Assembly: GCF_014297465.1 (NCBI RefSeq)
Contig: NZ_JACORT010000002.1
Location: forward strand, 248,001 to 312,000
Direction: 5' to 3'
Length of the DNA: 64,000 nt
Source: Ramlibacter cellulosilyticus
Lineage (GTDB): Bacteria; Pseudomonadota; Gammaproteobacteria; Burkholderiales; Burkholderiaceae_C
Below the pieces are notes generated by a model. It was not told the DNA's origin and searched no databases. It saw only the letters and a program-made list of their open reading frames with translations. The position numbers and the translations under genes are program-made. Numbering within the stretch: position 1 is the first letter of the stretch; every line of letters begins with the position of its first letter. This document shows positions 15,650-24,879 of this stretch, piece after piece.

Positions 15650-18600
15650 ATGGCTGCCTTGACCGAAGCCCAGCGCGAGGAGCGCCTCGCCGCCGTGGTG
15701 GCGCGCGCCGGACAGCGCGAAGCGCCGAAGGACGTCCCGCTCGACACCTTTTCCCGCGAGTACTTCCGCCAGGTCGACCCCGAGGACCTGGACGAGCGCA
15801 CGCCGGAGGACCTGCTGGGGGCGCTGCTCTCGCACTGGCAGTTCGCCTCGCAGCGCACGCCGGGCGTGCCCAAGGTGCGCGTGTTCAGCCCCTCGCCGGG
15901 GGCCGACGGCTGGGGCTCGCGCCACAGCGTCGTGCAGGTCGTCAACGACGACATGCCTTTCCTGGTCGACTCGGTGTCGCTGGAGATCGCGCGGCAGGGC
16001 CTGGCCTTGCACCTCCTCGTGCATCCGATCTTCGCCGTGCGCCGCGACGCCCGCGGCGTGCTGCAGTCCGTGGCGCCTCGCAGTGCCGCGCCGGAGCTGC
16101 CGCGCGAGTCCTGGATGTACATCGAAGTCGACCGCATGGTGGACGCCGAACAGCGCACGGCGCTGTGCCGCGGCATCGAGCGCGTGCTGGCCGACGTGCG
16201 CGCGGCCGTCGCCGACTGGAAGCCCATGCTGGAGCGCCTCACCGAAGCGCAGGCCTCGCTGCAGGTGCCCCCGCCCGGCATGGCGCCCGAAGAGGCGGCC
16301 GAGAGCCGCGCCTTCCTGCAATGGATGGCGGAGGACCACTTCACGCTGCTCGGGTTCCGCCGGCACGACCTGGTGGAGCGCGACGGCGAGCTCGCGCTGC
16401 AGCTCGTCGAAGGCAGCGGCCTGGGCGTGCTGCGCGAGGGCCACGGCGAGCAGTCCGCCAGCTTCGCGGCCCTGCCGCCCCAGGCGCGCGCGCTGGCCCG
16501 CACGCCGACGCCCGCCGTCGTCGTGACGAAGGCGAACACGCGTTCCACCGTGCACCGCGACGGCTACACCGACTACGTCGGCGTGAAGCGCTTCGATGCC
16601 GATGGCCGCGTGATCGGCGAGGACCGCTTCATCGGCCTCTTCACCTCCACGGCCTACGCGTCGCGCGTGACCGAAGTGCCGCTGCTGCGGCGCAAGGTCG
16701 AGGCGGTGGCGCAGCGCGCCGGCCTGTCGCCCACCGGGCACCTGGCCAAGGCGCTGCAGCACACGCTGGAGATCTTCCCGCGCGACGACCTGTTCCAGAT
16801 CGCCGACGAGGACCTGTACGACACGGCGATGGGCATCCTGGCGCTGGGCGAGCGCCACCGGCTGCGCCTCTTCCTCTGGCAGGACCGTTTCCAGCGCTTC
16901 GTCTCCTGCCTCGTGTTCGTGCCGCGCGACGTGTTCTCGACACAGCTGCGGCTGAAGTTCCAGCGCATCCTGCTGCAGGCGCTGAACGGCACCCACGTCG
17001 ACTTCGACGTGCTGCTCTCCGGCACGCAGCTCGCGCGCATCCACTTCACGGTGCGCGTGGCGCCGAACCCGATGCCCGCGATCGACCGCAAGGACCTGGA
17101 GCGCAAGCTCGCCGCCGCGGCGCGCCGCTGGGAGGACGAGTTGCGCGACGCCCTCGTGGAAGCCGAAGGCGAAGGCAACGGCCTCGCGCTCGACCGGCGC
17201 TGGAGCGGGGCGTTCCCGGTCGCGTATCGCGAACGCATTCCGGTGCGCGCCGCGGTGCACGACATCCGCAAGCTCGAGTCGCTGACCGAACAGGCGCCGA
17301 TGGCGGTCGCGCTCTACTGGCCGCTGGGCGGCCCCGAAGGCCGGCTGGGGCTGAAGGTCTACCGCCTCGGCGCGCCGGTGGTGCTCTCCGACAGCCTGCC
17401 GATGCTGGAGCACATGGGCGTGCGCGTGCTCGCGGAGGACAACCACCGCATCGAGACCGCCGGCCACCCGCCCATGTTCCTGCACGACTTCGCGCTGGAG
17501 GCGCAGCCCGGCGCGGAGCACGACCCGCAGGCGCTCGCGCGCCTGTTCGAGGACGCCTTCGTGCGCGTCTTCCGCGGCGAGGTGGAGAACGACAGCTTCA
17601 ACCGCCTCGTGCTGCTCTCGGCCCTGTCGGCGGAAGAGATCGTCATCCTGCGCGCCTACGCGAAGTACCTGCAGCAGATCGGCTTCCCGCAGTCGCAGGC
17701 GACGATCGCCGCGACGCTGGCGACCTACCCGCGCATCGCGCGCATGCTGGTCGCCCTGTTCCGCCTGCGCTTCGATGCCCAGGCACACGACACGCAAGGC
17801 GCCGCCTCGCAGGTGAACGCGCTCGAGCAGGCGCTGGAGAAGGTGGCCAACCTCAACGAAGACCGCGTGCTGCGCCAGCTGCTCGCGCTGCTGCAGGCCA
17901 CGCTGCGCACCAACTACTGGCGCACCGGCGTGGGCGCCAGCGGCGCGCCGGGGCCGCGCCGGCCCTTCCTGTCCTTCAAGTTCGACTCCGCGCGCATCCC
18001 GGGCCTGCCGGCGCCGCGGCCCTTGTACGAGATCTGGGTGTATTCCCCGCGCTTCGAGGGCATCCACCTGCGCGGCGGCAAGGTGGCGCGCGGGGGGCTG
18101 CGCTGGTCCGACCGGCCCGACGACTTCCGCACGGAGGTGCTGGGGCTGGTGAAGGCGCAGATGGTGAAGAACACCGTCATCGTGCCGGTGGGCTCCAAGG
18201 GCGGCTTCGTGCTGAAGAAGGCGCCGCCGGCGAGCGACCGCGAAGCCTTCATGAAGGAAGGCGTGGCCTGCTACCAGGACTACCTGCGCGGCCTGCTGGA
18301 CCTGACCGACAACCTGGTGAACGGCAAGACGGTGCCGCCGCCGCAGGTCGTGCGCATCGACGGGGACGATCCCTACCTCGTGGTCGCCGCCGACAAGGGC
18401 ACGGCGAGCTTCTCCGACCACGCCAACGCGGTCAGCGCCGAGTACGGCCACTGGCTGGGCGACGCCTTCGCCTCCGGCGGCAGCAAGGGGTACGACCACA
18501 AGGCCATGGGCATCACGGCACGCGGCGCGTGGGAAAGCGTCAAGCGCCACTTCCGCGAGCTCGGCGTCGACACGCAGTCGACCGATTTCACCGTGGTCGG

Positions 18601-20452
18601 CATCGGCGACATGTCCGGCGACGTGTTCGGCAACGGCATGCTGCTGTCGCGGCACATCCGGCTGGTGGCCGCCTTCGACCACCGGCACGTCTTCATCGAC
18701 CCGAGCCCCGACGCGGAGCGCACCTTCGCCGAGCGCGAGCGGCTGTTCCAGCTGCCGCGGTCTTCCTGGGCGGACTACGACCGCAACCTGATTTCCGAAG
18801 GCGGCGGCATCTGGGCCCGCTCAGAGAAGTCCGTGCCGCTTTCGCCGCAGGCGCGGGCCGCGCTGGGCATCGAAGCGGAGCAGATGACGCCCGCCGAACT
18901 GGTGACGGCCATCCTGAAGGCGCCGGTCGACCTCCTCTACAACGGCGGCATCGGCACGTACGTGAAGGCGAGCAGCGAGACGCATGCGGAGGTCGGCGAC
19001 CGCGCCAACGACGCCGTGCGCATCAGCGGCGCGGAGCTGCGCTGCAAGGTCGTGGCCGAAGGCGGCAACCTGGGCTTCACGCAGCGCGGGCGCATCGAGG
19101 CGGCGCTGGCGGGCGTGAAGATCAACACCGACGCGATCGACAACTCCGCCGGCGTGGACACCTCCGACCACGAGGTGAACATCAAGATCCTGCTCGGGAT
19201 CGCGGAAGCCGACGGCGAACTCACGCCGCGCCAGCGCGACACGCTCCTGCCGCAGATGACGGAGCAGGTCGCGGCGCTGGTGCTGCGCGACAACTACTTC
19301 CAGACGCAGGCGCTGTCCGTCGGCGGGCGGCTGGCGGCGAAGCAGCTCGACGAGCAGGCGCGCTTCATCCGCTTCCTGGAGAAGGCGGGCGAGCTCGATC
19401 GCGCCATCGAGTACCTGCCGTCGGAAGAAGAGATCGCCGCGCGGCTCGCGAAGGGCCAGGGCCTCACCAGCCCCGAGCGGGCCGTGCTGCTCGCGTACGG
19501 GAAGATGTGGCTGAACGACGCGCTCGTCGCGTCCGACCTGCCCGAGGACCCGTGGATCGCCACCGCGCTGGAGCGGTACTTCCCCACGCAGTTGAAGGAG
19601 AAGTTCGCGGCCCTCATCCCCCGCCATCCGCTGCGCCGCGAGATCATCGCCACGCACGTGCTGAACAGCATGGTCAACCGCGTCGGTCCCACCTTCGTGC
19701 ACCGCCTCGGCGAGATCACCGGCGCCACGCCGCCGCAGGTGGTGCGCGCCTATCTCGCGAGCCGCGAGGTGTTCGGGCTGGTTGCGCTGTGGCAGCAGAT
19801 CGAGGCGCTGGACACGCTCGTGCCGGACGAGGTCCAGGCGGAGATGGTCATCGCGCTGCGCGGGCTCCTCACGCGCGCCACCACCTGGTTCCTGCGCTCG
19901 CGCCGGCTGTTCGAACCCACCGAGCAGCAGGTGGGACGCTTCGCGCCGGTCGTGCAGGCGCTGCGGACGGACGGCGCGCGCGCGGATCTGTCCCCGCGCG
20001 CGCAGCGCTGGGTGGACGCGGGCGTGCCCCGCGAACTCGCCGCGCAGGTGGATGCGTCCGGGCACCTCTTCTCGGCCCTGGACATCGCCGAGATCGCCGA
20101 GGCGGGCAAGCGTCCCGTCGCCCTGACCGCCCAGGTGCACCAGGGCGTCGGCGAGCGCCTCGGGCTGGAGCGCATGCGCCAGCAGGTCGAGCAGCTCCCC
20201 GCCGACAGCTACTGGCAGGGCCTCGCCAAGCTGGCGCTGGCCGACGACGTGACGGACCTGCAGCGCTCCATCGCGCAGGAGGCGGTGCGCCACGAGGAAG
20301 GCGACGCCCGCCAGGTGCTGGAGCGCTGGGAACAGGGCAACCGCCAGGCGCTGGAGCGGGCGCAACGCCTGCTGGCCGAACTGAAGGACGCCCCGGGCGG
20401 CGACCTCGCCATGCTCTCCGTCGCCCTGCGCGAATTGCGCAACCTCGTGTGA
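15650..20452 (+). CDS. gdhB: NAD-specific glutamate dehydrogenase, large (about 180 kDa) type
   Basis: A 1600-residue Bac_GDH protein that oxidatively deaminates glutamate to 2-oxoglutarate. The long N-terminal region holds ACT-like regulatory segments. The catalytic core includes VPVGSKGGFVLKK (near residue 848) and GIGDMSGDVFGNGMLLSRHI (near 983), and a helical C-terminal domain follows. The ATG at 15650 has AGGAG 9 bases upstream; an open frame extending to 15422 is non-coding. With the divergent malic enzyme it could feed amino-acid carbon from the TCA cycle to pyruvate. The intergenic 15420-15649 must hold both promoters, but I find no clear boxes. Confidence 0.95.
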   Translation: MAALTEAQREERLAAVVARAGQREAPKDVPLDTFSREYFRQVDPEDLDERTPEDLLGALLSHWQFASQRTPGVPKVRVFSPSPGADGWGSRHSVVQVVNDDMPFLVDSVSLEIARQGLALHLLVHPIFAVRRDARGVLQSVAPRSAAPELPRESWMYIEVDRMVDAEQRTALCRGIERVLADVRAAVADWKPMLERLTEAQASLQVPPPGMAPEEAAESRAFLQWMAEDHFTLLGFRRHDLVERDGELALQLVEGSGLGVLREGHGEQSASFAALPPQARALARTPTPAVVVTKANTRSTVHRDGYTDYVGVKRFDADGRVIGEDRFIGLFTSTAYASRVTEVPLLRRKVEAVAQRAGLSPTGHLAKALQHTLEIFPRDDLFQIADEDLYDTAMGILALGERHRLRLFLWQDRFQRFVSCLVFVPRDVFSTQLRLKFQRILLQALNGTHVDFDVLLSGTQLARIHFTVRVAPNPMPAIDRKDLERKLAAAARRWEDELRDALVEAEGEGNGLALDRRWSGAFPVAYRERIPVRAAVHDIRKLESLTEQAPMAVALYWPLGGPEGRLGLKVYRLGAPVVLSDSLPMLEHMGVRVLAEDNHRIETAGHPPMFLHDFALEAQPGAEHDPQALARLFEDAFVRVFRGEVENDSFNRLVLLSALSAEEIVILRAYAKYLQQIGFPQSQATIAATLATYPRIARMLVALFRLRFDAQAHDTQGAASQVNALEQALEKVANLNEDRVLRQLLALLQATLRTNYWRTGVGASGAPGPRRPFLSFKFDSARIPGLPAPRPLYEIWVYSPRFEGIHLRGGKVARGGLRWSDRPDDFRTEVLGLVKAQMVKNTVIVPVGSKGGFVLKKAPPASDREAFMKEGVACYQDYLRGLLDLTDNLVNGKTVPPPQVVRIDGDDPYLVVAADKGTASFSDHANAVSAEYGHWLGDAFASGGSKGYDHKAMGITARGAWESVKRHFRELGVDTQSTDFTVVGIGDMSGDVFGNGMLLSRHIRLVAAFDHRHVFIDPSPDAERTFAERERLFQLPRSSWADYDRNLISEGGGIWARSEKSVPLSPQARAALGIEAEQMTPAELVTAILKAPVDLLYNGGIGTYVKASSETHAEVGDRANDAVRISGAELRCKVVAEGGNLGFTQRGRIEAALAGVKINTDAIDNSAGVDTSDHEVNIKILLGIAEADGELTPRQRDTLLPQMTEQVAALVLRDNYFQTQALSVGGRLAAKQLDEQARFIRFLEKAGELDRAIEYLPSEEEIAARLAKGQGLTSPERAVLLAYGKMWLNDALVASDLPEDPWIATALERYFPTQLKEKFAALIPRHPLRREIIATHVLNSMVNRVGPTFVHRLGEITGATPPQVVRAYLASREVFGLVALWQQIEALDTLVPDEVQAEMVIALRGLLTRATTWFLRSRRLFEPTEQQVGRFAPVVQALRTDGARADLSPRAQRWVDAGVPRELAAQVDASGHLFSALDIAEIAEAGKRPVALTAQVHQGVGERLGLERMRQQVEQLPADSYWQGLAKLALADDVTDLQRSIAQEAVRHEEGDARQVLERWEQGNRQALERAQRLLAELKDAPGGDLAMLSVALRELRNLV

Positions 20453-20554
20453 CGTAATTTGCTCCCTCCCCCTCCGGGCGACGGTGGGGGTGGGGGCGCC
20501 GGGGGCACCCCGGGGCTATGATCCCGCGCACACAAGAGCGAGGAGGGACCTCTC

Positions 20555-21589
20555 ATGGGCCTCATGGACTTCATCAAGAAGCAGTTCATCGACGTCATCC
20601 AGTGGACGGAGACCGACGAGCAGACGCTCGCCTGGCGCTTCCCCATGGCGGGCATGGAGATCCAGTACGGCGCCTCGCTGACGGTGCGCGAGAGCCAGAT
20701 GGCGGTGTTCGTGAACGAAGGCCAGGTCGCCGACGTCTTCGGCCCGGGCATGTACAAGCTCACGACGCAGACCATCCCGGTCCTCACCTACCTGAAGAAC
20801 TGGGACAAGCTGTTCGAGTCCCCGTTCAAGAGCGACGTCTATTTCTTCAGCACGCGCCAGCGCGTCGACCAGCGCTGGGGCACGCCGCAGCCCATCACCA
20901 TCCGCGACAAGGACTTCGGCGCGGTGCGGCTGCGCGCCTTCGGCAACTACAGCTATTCGGTCCACGACCCGCGCGCCTTCCACACCAAGATCTCCGGCAC
21001 GCGCGAGCGCTACACCGTCGACGAGCTCGACGGCCAGCTGCGCGGCCTGATCCTGCAGCACCTCTCGGATGGCATCGCGCAGAGCGGCGTGCCTTTCCTG
21101 GACCTCGCGGCCAACCAGGTGGAGTTCGCCCGGGCGCTCGAGAAGGAGCTCGGCCCGGCCTTCGAGGCCATCGGACTGAAGCTGGAAGGCATGACCGTGC
21201 AGAACGTGTCGCTGCCGGAGGAACTGCAGAAGGTGCTGGACCAGCGTATCGGCATGGGCATGGTCGGCAACGACATGGGCAAGTTCATGCAGTACCAGAC
21301 CGCGCAGTCCATCCCCGAGTTCGCGAAGACCGCGGGCAGCGGCGGCGGCGGGATCGCGGGTGACGCGATGGGGCTGGGTGCCGGCGTCGCGCTCGGCCAG
21401 GTGCTCGCGCAGAACCTGCAGAAGGGGCTGCAGCCCCCGGCCGCGACGGAAGCCGCACCGGCGGCCACCGTGCGTCCCGAGGACGTCATGGCCACGCTGG
21501 AGAAGCTCGGCGAGCTCAAGGCCAAGGGCATCCTGACGCAGGAAGAGTTCGACGCCAAGAAGGCCGAACTCCTGAAGAAGATCAGCTAG
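20555..21589 (+). CDS. SPFH domain protein with C-terminal SHOCT domain
   Basis: A 344-residue protein of the YdjI/virion-core-like SPFH (band 7) group. The SPFH region spans about residues 20-230 (SQMAVFVNEGQVADVFGPG near the start). A glycine-rich linker (GSGGGGIAGDAMGLGAG) follows, and the last 35 residues are a SHOCT domain (ATLEKLGELKAKGILTQEEF). No clear transmembrane helix is present, so membrane contact may be peripheral. GAGGAGGGA upstream is a strong ribosome binding site. It is the first gene of a packed rightward set with DUF4178, DUF350, aminopropyltransferase and FAD genes. Family members are often linked to membrane-stress loci; the actual role is unknown. Confidence 0.85.
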   Translation: MGLMDFIKKQFIDVIQWTETDEQTLAWRFPMAGMEIQYGASLTVRESQMAVFVNEGQVADVFGPGMYKLTTQTIPVLTYLKNWDKLFESPFKSDVYFFSTRQRVDQRWGTPQPITIRDKDFGAVRLRAFGNYSYSVHDPRAFHTKISGTRERYTVDELDGQLRGLILQHLSDGIAQSGVPFLDLAANQVEFARALEKELGPAFEAIGLKLEGMTVQNVSLPEELQKVLDQRIGMGMVGNDMGKFMQYQTAQSIPEFAKTAGSGGGGIAGDAMGLGAGVALGQVLAQNLQKGLQPPAATEAAPAATVRPEDVMATLEKLGELKAKGILTQEEFDAKKAELLKKIS

Positions 21590-21596
21590 CCCCGCG

Positions 21597-23117
21597 TTGG
21601 CGACGCAACGCAGCTACACCGCCCCTTGCCCGGGGTGCGGTGCCCCGGTCGAGTTCCGCAGCGCGCAGTCCGCCTTCGCGGTGTGCAGCTATTGCCGCAG
21701 CACGGTTGCGCGGCAGGGCGAGGTGCTCTCGCGCATCGGGAAGATGGCGGAGCTGTTCGACAACCACAGCCCGCTGCAGCTGCACGCCCGCGGCGTGCAC
21801 GAGGGGCGGCCCTTCGCGCTGGTGGGGCGCCTGCAGTACCGGGCGCCCAGCGGGCCCTGGACCGAGTGGCACTGCCTCTTTGAAGATGGCGGTACCGCCT
21901 GGCTGGCGGAAGACAACGGCCAGTACGTGCTGTCCTTCCCCGCCAGCACGCAGCGCGAGGTGCCGCAGCCGTCGCACTTCCGCATCGGCGCCACCACCGC
22001 CATCAACGGCAACAGCTACCAGGTCGCCTCCAACGAGCAGGTCCGGCTCGTGGCCGCCGAAGGCGAGCTGCCGCGCCTGCCCGCGGAGGGCGTGCCGTTC
22101 GCGATGCTGGAACTGCGCAGCGCCGGCAACGAAGTGCTGTCCGTGGACTACGGCAGCACGCCGCCTTCCCTCGCACGCGGTCGCCCGGTGGCGCTGGAGG
22201 AGTTGCGCTTCACCGGCCTGCGCGAGCAGAGCGAAAAGACCGAGCAGGGCCGCCAGTTCGCCTGCCCGCACTGCGGCGCGCAGGTCACGCCGCGCTTCGC
22301 GGACTCGAAGGCGATCACGTGCCCCGCCTGCAAGAGCCTGATCGACCTGACGCAGGGGCTGGGGGGCGAACTGCGCCACGCGGAGCAGGACGAGCCGGTG
22401 GAGCCGCTGATCCCGCTCGGGACGGTGGGGAAGTTCAAGGGCCGCGAGTGGCAGGTGGTGGGCTACCAGCATCGCCTCGGCACCGAGCCGGACGACCCCG
22501 ACGAGCACTTCGGCTGGGACGAATACCTGCTCTACAACCGCACGCAGGGCTTCAGCTTCCTGCTGGACACGAGCGACGGCTGGAGCTTCGTGAAGACGCT
22601 CACCGGCGCGCCGCAGCTGTCCTCGGACCTGACCGCCGCCACCTGGCTGGGCACGCGGTACCAGCAGCAGTACGCCTACGACGCGCAGGTCACGTTCGTC
22701 GAAGGCGAGTTCTACTGGCCCGTGGAGCGTGGCCAGCGCACCTTCAACCGCGACTACGCCGCCGGCGGCAAGCAGCTGTCGCTGGAGGAGACGCCGCGCG
22801 AGCGCACCTGGTCCGCCGGCACCCGGGTGGACAGCGACGAGGTCGCCAGGGCCTTCGGGCTGTGGAACAGGAAGGACCTGCTCGCGCGCGGCGGCGGCGA
22901 CGCCGGCCCGGTCACCGCGGCGAAAGGCGGGCTCGGCTGCGGTTGCGGCACGCTGTTCCTCATCCTCCTCGTGCTGGCCTTCCTCGTGGTGGTGCTCAGG
23001 GCCTGCGACGAGGATTGCTACCGCAACCCCGACGGCACACTCACCTGCAGGACCAGCAGCGGCAGCAGCTATCGCAGCAGCGGCGGCAGCTGGTCCGGCG
23101 GCGGTTCGCACAAATGA
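21597..23117 (+). CDS. Zinc-ribbon DUF4178 protein with C-terminal membrane anchor
   Basis: A 506-residue protein of unknown function. An N-terminal zinc ribbon (CPGCG...CSYC) leads a first DUF4178 domain, and a second ribbon (CPHCG...CPAC, near residue 223) leads a second DUF4178 domain. A single transmembrane helix (TLFLILLVLAFLVVVL) lies near residue 465, followed by a serine/glycine-rich tail. The start is TTG at 21597, seven bases after the SPFH stop; no ATG is suitably placed. The stop overlaps an ATG (ATGA). DUF4178 genes are recurrent neighbours of DUF350 and aminopropyltransferase genes, which is the main clue to function. Confidence 0.85.
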   Translation: MATQRSYTAPCPGCGAPVEFRSAQSAFAVCSYCRSTVARQGEVLSRIGKMAELFDNHSPLQLHARGVHEGRPFALVGRLQYRAPSGPWTEWHCLFEDGGTAWLAEDNGQYVLSFPASTQREVPQPSHFRIGATTAINGNSYQVASNEQVRLVAAEGELPRLPAEGVPFAMLELRSAGNEVLSVDYGSTPPSLARGRPVALEELRFTGLREQSEKTEQGRQFACPHCGAQVTPRFADSKAITCPACKSLIDLTQGLGGELRHAEQDEPVEPLIPLGTVGKFKGREWQVVGYQHRLGTEPDDPDEHFGWDEYLLYNRTQGFSFLLDTSDGWSFVKTLTGAPQLSSDLTAATWLGTRYQQQYAYDAQVTFVEGEFYWPVERGQRTFNRDYAAGGKQLSLEETPRERTWSAGTRVDSDEVARAFGLWNRKDLLARGGGDAGPVTAAKGGLGCGCGTLFLILLVLAFLVVVLRACDEDCYRNPDGTLTCRTSSGSSYRSSGGSWSGGGSHK

Positions 23118-23137
23118 TTTCAACCCAGGAGATCGCC

Positions 23138-23356
23138 ATGCTCGAATGGCTCAAGCCCAGCGCCTTCTTCGGCTCCATCCTCTACGCCCTGATCGGCGTG
23201 ATCGTGTTCTGGGTCAGCTTCGTCGCCATCGACAAGCTCACCCCGTACAAGCTGTGGGAGGAGATCGTGGAGAAGCAGAACATGGCGCTCGCCATCGTGG
23301 TCGGCGCGATGGCGCTCGGCGTGTCCATCATCGTCGCGGCCGCCGTGCACGGATGA
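23138..23356 (+). CDS. Short DUF350 membrane protein
   Basis: A 72-residue protein with two predicted transmembrane helices: FFGSILYALIGVIVFWVSFV and ALAIVVGAMALGVSIIVAAA, joined by a charged KLWEEIVEKQN loop. Many DUF350 proteins are about 130 residues with two such units; this one is a single unit. The ATG at 23138 has AGGAG 6 bases upstream and is preferred over the ATG at 23114 that overlaps the DUF4178 stop. Its own stop overlaps the next gene as ATGA. Function unknown; a small membrane partner for the aminopropyltransferase is my inference. Confidence 0.85.
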   Translation: MLEWLKPSAFFGSILYALIGVIVFWVSFVAIDKLTPYKLWEEIVEKQNMALAIVVGAMALGVSIIVAAAVHG

Positions 23357-24879
23357 AGGAGGCTCCGGGGCCGCGGCCGCTCGAGGTCGCGCTGCTCGCA
23401 TCCGTCTTCGTCGTCGCCGCCTGCGGCCTGGTGTACGAGCTCGCCGCCGGCGCGCTCGCCTCCTACGTGCTGGGCGACTCGGTGCTGCAGTTCTCCACGG
23501 TGATCGGCACCTACCTGTTCGCGATGGGCGTGGGCTCCTGGCTCTCGCGCTTCTTCGAGCGCCAGCTGCCCGCGCACTTCCTGCGCATCGAGCTGCTGGT
23601 GGCGCTGGTGGGCGGCGGGCTGCCGGCGGTGCTGTTCCTCACGCACGCGTGGCAGCCGGAAGCGTTCCGGCCGCTGCTGTACGGGCTGGTGCTGCTGGTC
23701 GGGCTGCTGGTCGGCCTGGAGATCCCGCTCGTGATGCGGATCCTGAAGCGCAACGTGCAGTTGCGCGAGCTGGTCTCGCAGGTCCTCACCTTCGACTACC
23801 TCGGCGCGCTGGCGGTGTCGATCGCGTTCCCGCTGCTGCTGGTGCCGCAGCTCGGGCTGATCCGCACGGGGTTGCTGTTCGGCCTGATGAACGCGATCGT
23901 GGCGTTGTGGGCGCTGTGGCTGTTCCGGCACGAGCTGCGCCGCTTCGCCGCCCACGTGGTCGCGTGCCTGCTGACCGTGGGGGCGCTGGGCGCGGCGATG
24001 GCGGGCTCGCAGCAGATCACCTCGCTCGCGGAAGACCGCTTCTACCAGGACCGCATCGTGGTCGCGGAGAGCTCCCCCTGGCAGCGCATCGTGGTGACGC
24101 AGGGGCGCGCGGGCCTGCGCCTGTTCCTCAATGGCAACCTCCAGTTCTCGCAGTCCGACGAATACCGCTACCACGAGGCGCTCGTGCATCCCGTGATGGC
24201 GGCGCACGGCGCGCCGCGCAAGGTGGCGGTGCTGGGCGGCGGCGACGGCCTCGCCGTCCGCGAGCTGCTGCGCTACCCGCAGGTCGAGAGCATCACGTTG
24301 GTGGACCTCGACCCCAACATGACGCGCCTGTTCTCGACGGACCCGGCGCTCGTCGCGCTGAACGACGGCGCGCTGCGCTCGCCCAAGGTGCGCGTCGTCA
24401 ACACCGATGCCTTCCGCTGGCTGCAGGGAGAGGGCGAGGTGTTCGACGTGATCCTCGTCGACTTCCCCGACCCCACCAACTTCTCCATCGGCAAGCTGTA
24501 CACGAACGCCTTCTACGCGCTGCTTGAGAAGCGGCTGGCCGCCAGCGGCTACGCCGTGGTGCAGACTACGTCGCCCCTCGTCGCGCGCGAGAGTTTCTGG
24601 ACGGTGGTGAACACCATCGAGTCGGTGGGGCTGCGCACCTTCCCCTACCACGCCAACGTGCCCAGCTTCGGCGAATGGGGCTTCGTCGTCGCGAGCCGCC
24701 GGCCGTGGCGCAAGCCGGACGCGCTGCCGGACGGCCTGCGCTTCCTGACGGTGGAAGGCGTTCCGCCGCTCTTCGACTTCCCGCGCGACATGGCGCGCGT
24801 GCCCACCGACGTGAACCGGCTCGCCAACCAGGTGCTGGTGACGACCTACGAACGCGAATGGGGCAAGCTGCACCCTTGA
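23353..24879 (+). CDS. Membrane-anchored polyamine aminopropyltransferase (spermidine synthase-like)
   Basis: A 508-residue fusion of an N-terminal multi-helix membrane domain (about residues 12-220) and a C-terminal spermidine-synthase fold. The AdoMet-type pocket is VAVLGGGDGLAVREL, with VDLDPNM and VDFPDPTNFSIGKLY following. Soluble SpeE moves an aminopropyl group from decarboxylated AdoMet to putrescine; what this membrane form modifies is unknown. It is coupled to DUF350 upstream (ATGA) and to the FAD gene downstream. The needed decarboxylated AdoMet could come from speD at 29801-30175. Confidence 0.88.
   Translation: MKEAPGPRPLEVALLASVFVVAACGLVYELAAGALASYVLGDSVLQFSTVIGTYLFAMGVGSWLSRFFERQLPAHFLRIELLVALVGGGLPAVLFLTHAWQPEAFRPLLYGLVLLVGLLVGLEIPLVMRILKRNVQLRELVSQVLTFDYLGALAVSIAFPLLLVPQLGLIRTGLLFGLMNAIVALWALWLFRHELRRFAAHVVACLLTVGALGAAMAGSQQITSLAEDRFYQDRIVVAESSPWQRIVVTQGRAGLRLFLNGNLQFSQSDEYRYHEALVHPVMAAHGAPRKVAVLGGGDGLAVRELLRYPQVESITLVDLDPNMTRLFSTDPALVALNDGALRSPKVRVVNTDAFRWLQGEGEVFDVILVDFPDPTNFSIGKLYTNAFYALLEKRLAASGYAVVQTTSPLVARESFWTVVNTIESVGLRTFPYHANVPSFGEWGFVVASRRPWRKPDALPDGLRFLTVEGVPPLFDFPRDMARVPTDVNRLANQVLVTTYEREWGKLHP

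Noticed and set aside
15515..18688. A 1057-codon open frame antisense to the glutamate dehydrogenase gene
   Set aside because: Same codon-bias shadow; no motif, no ribosome binding site.
16165..20457. A 1430-codon open frame overlapping the glutamate dehydrogenase gene in another frame
   Set aside because: Arg/Gly/Ala-rich shadow of the real protein.
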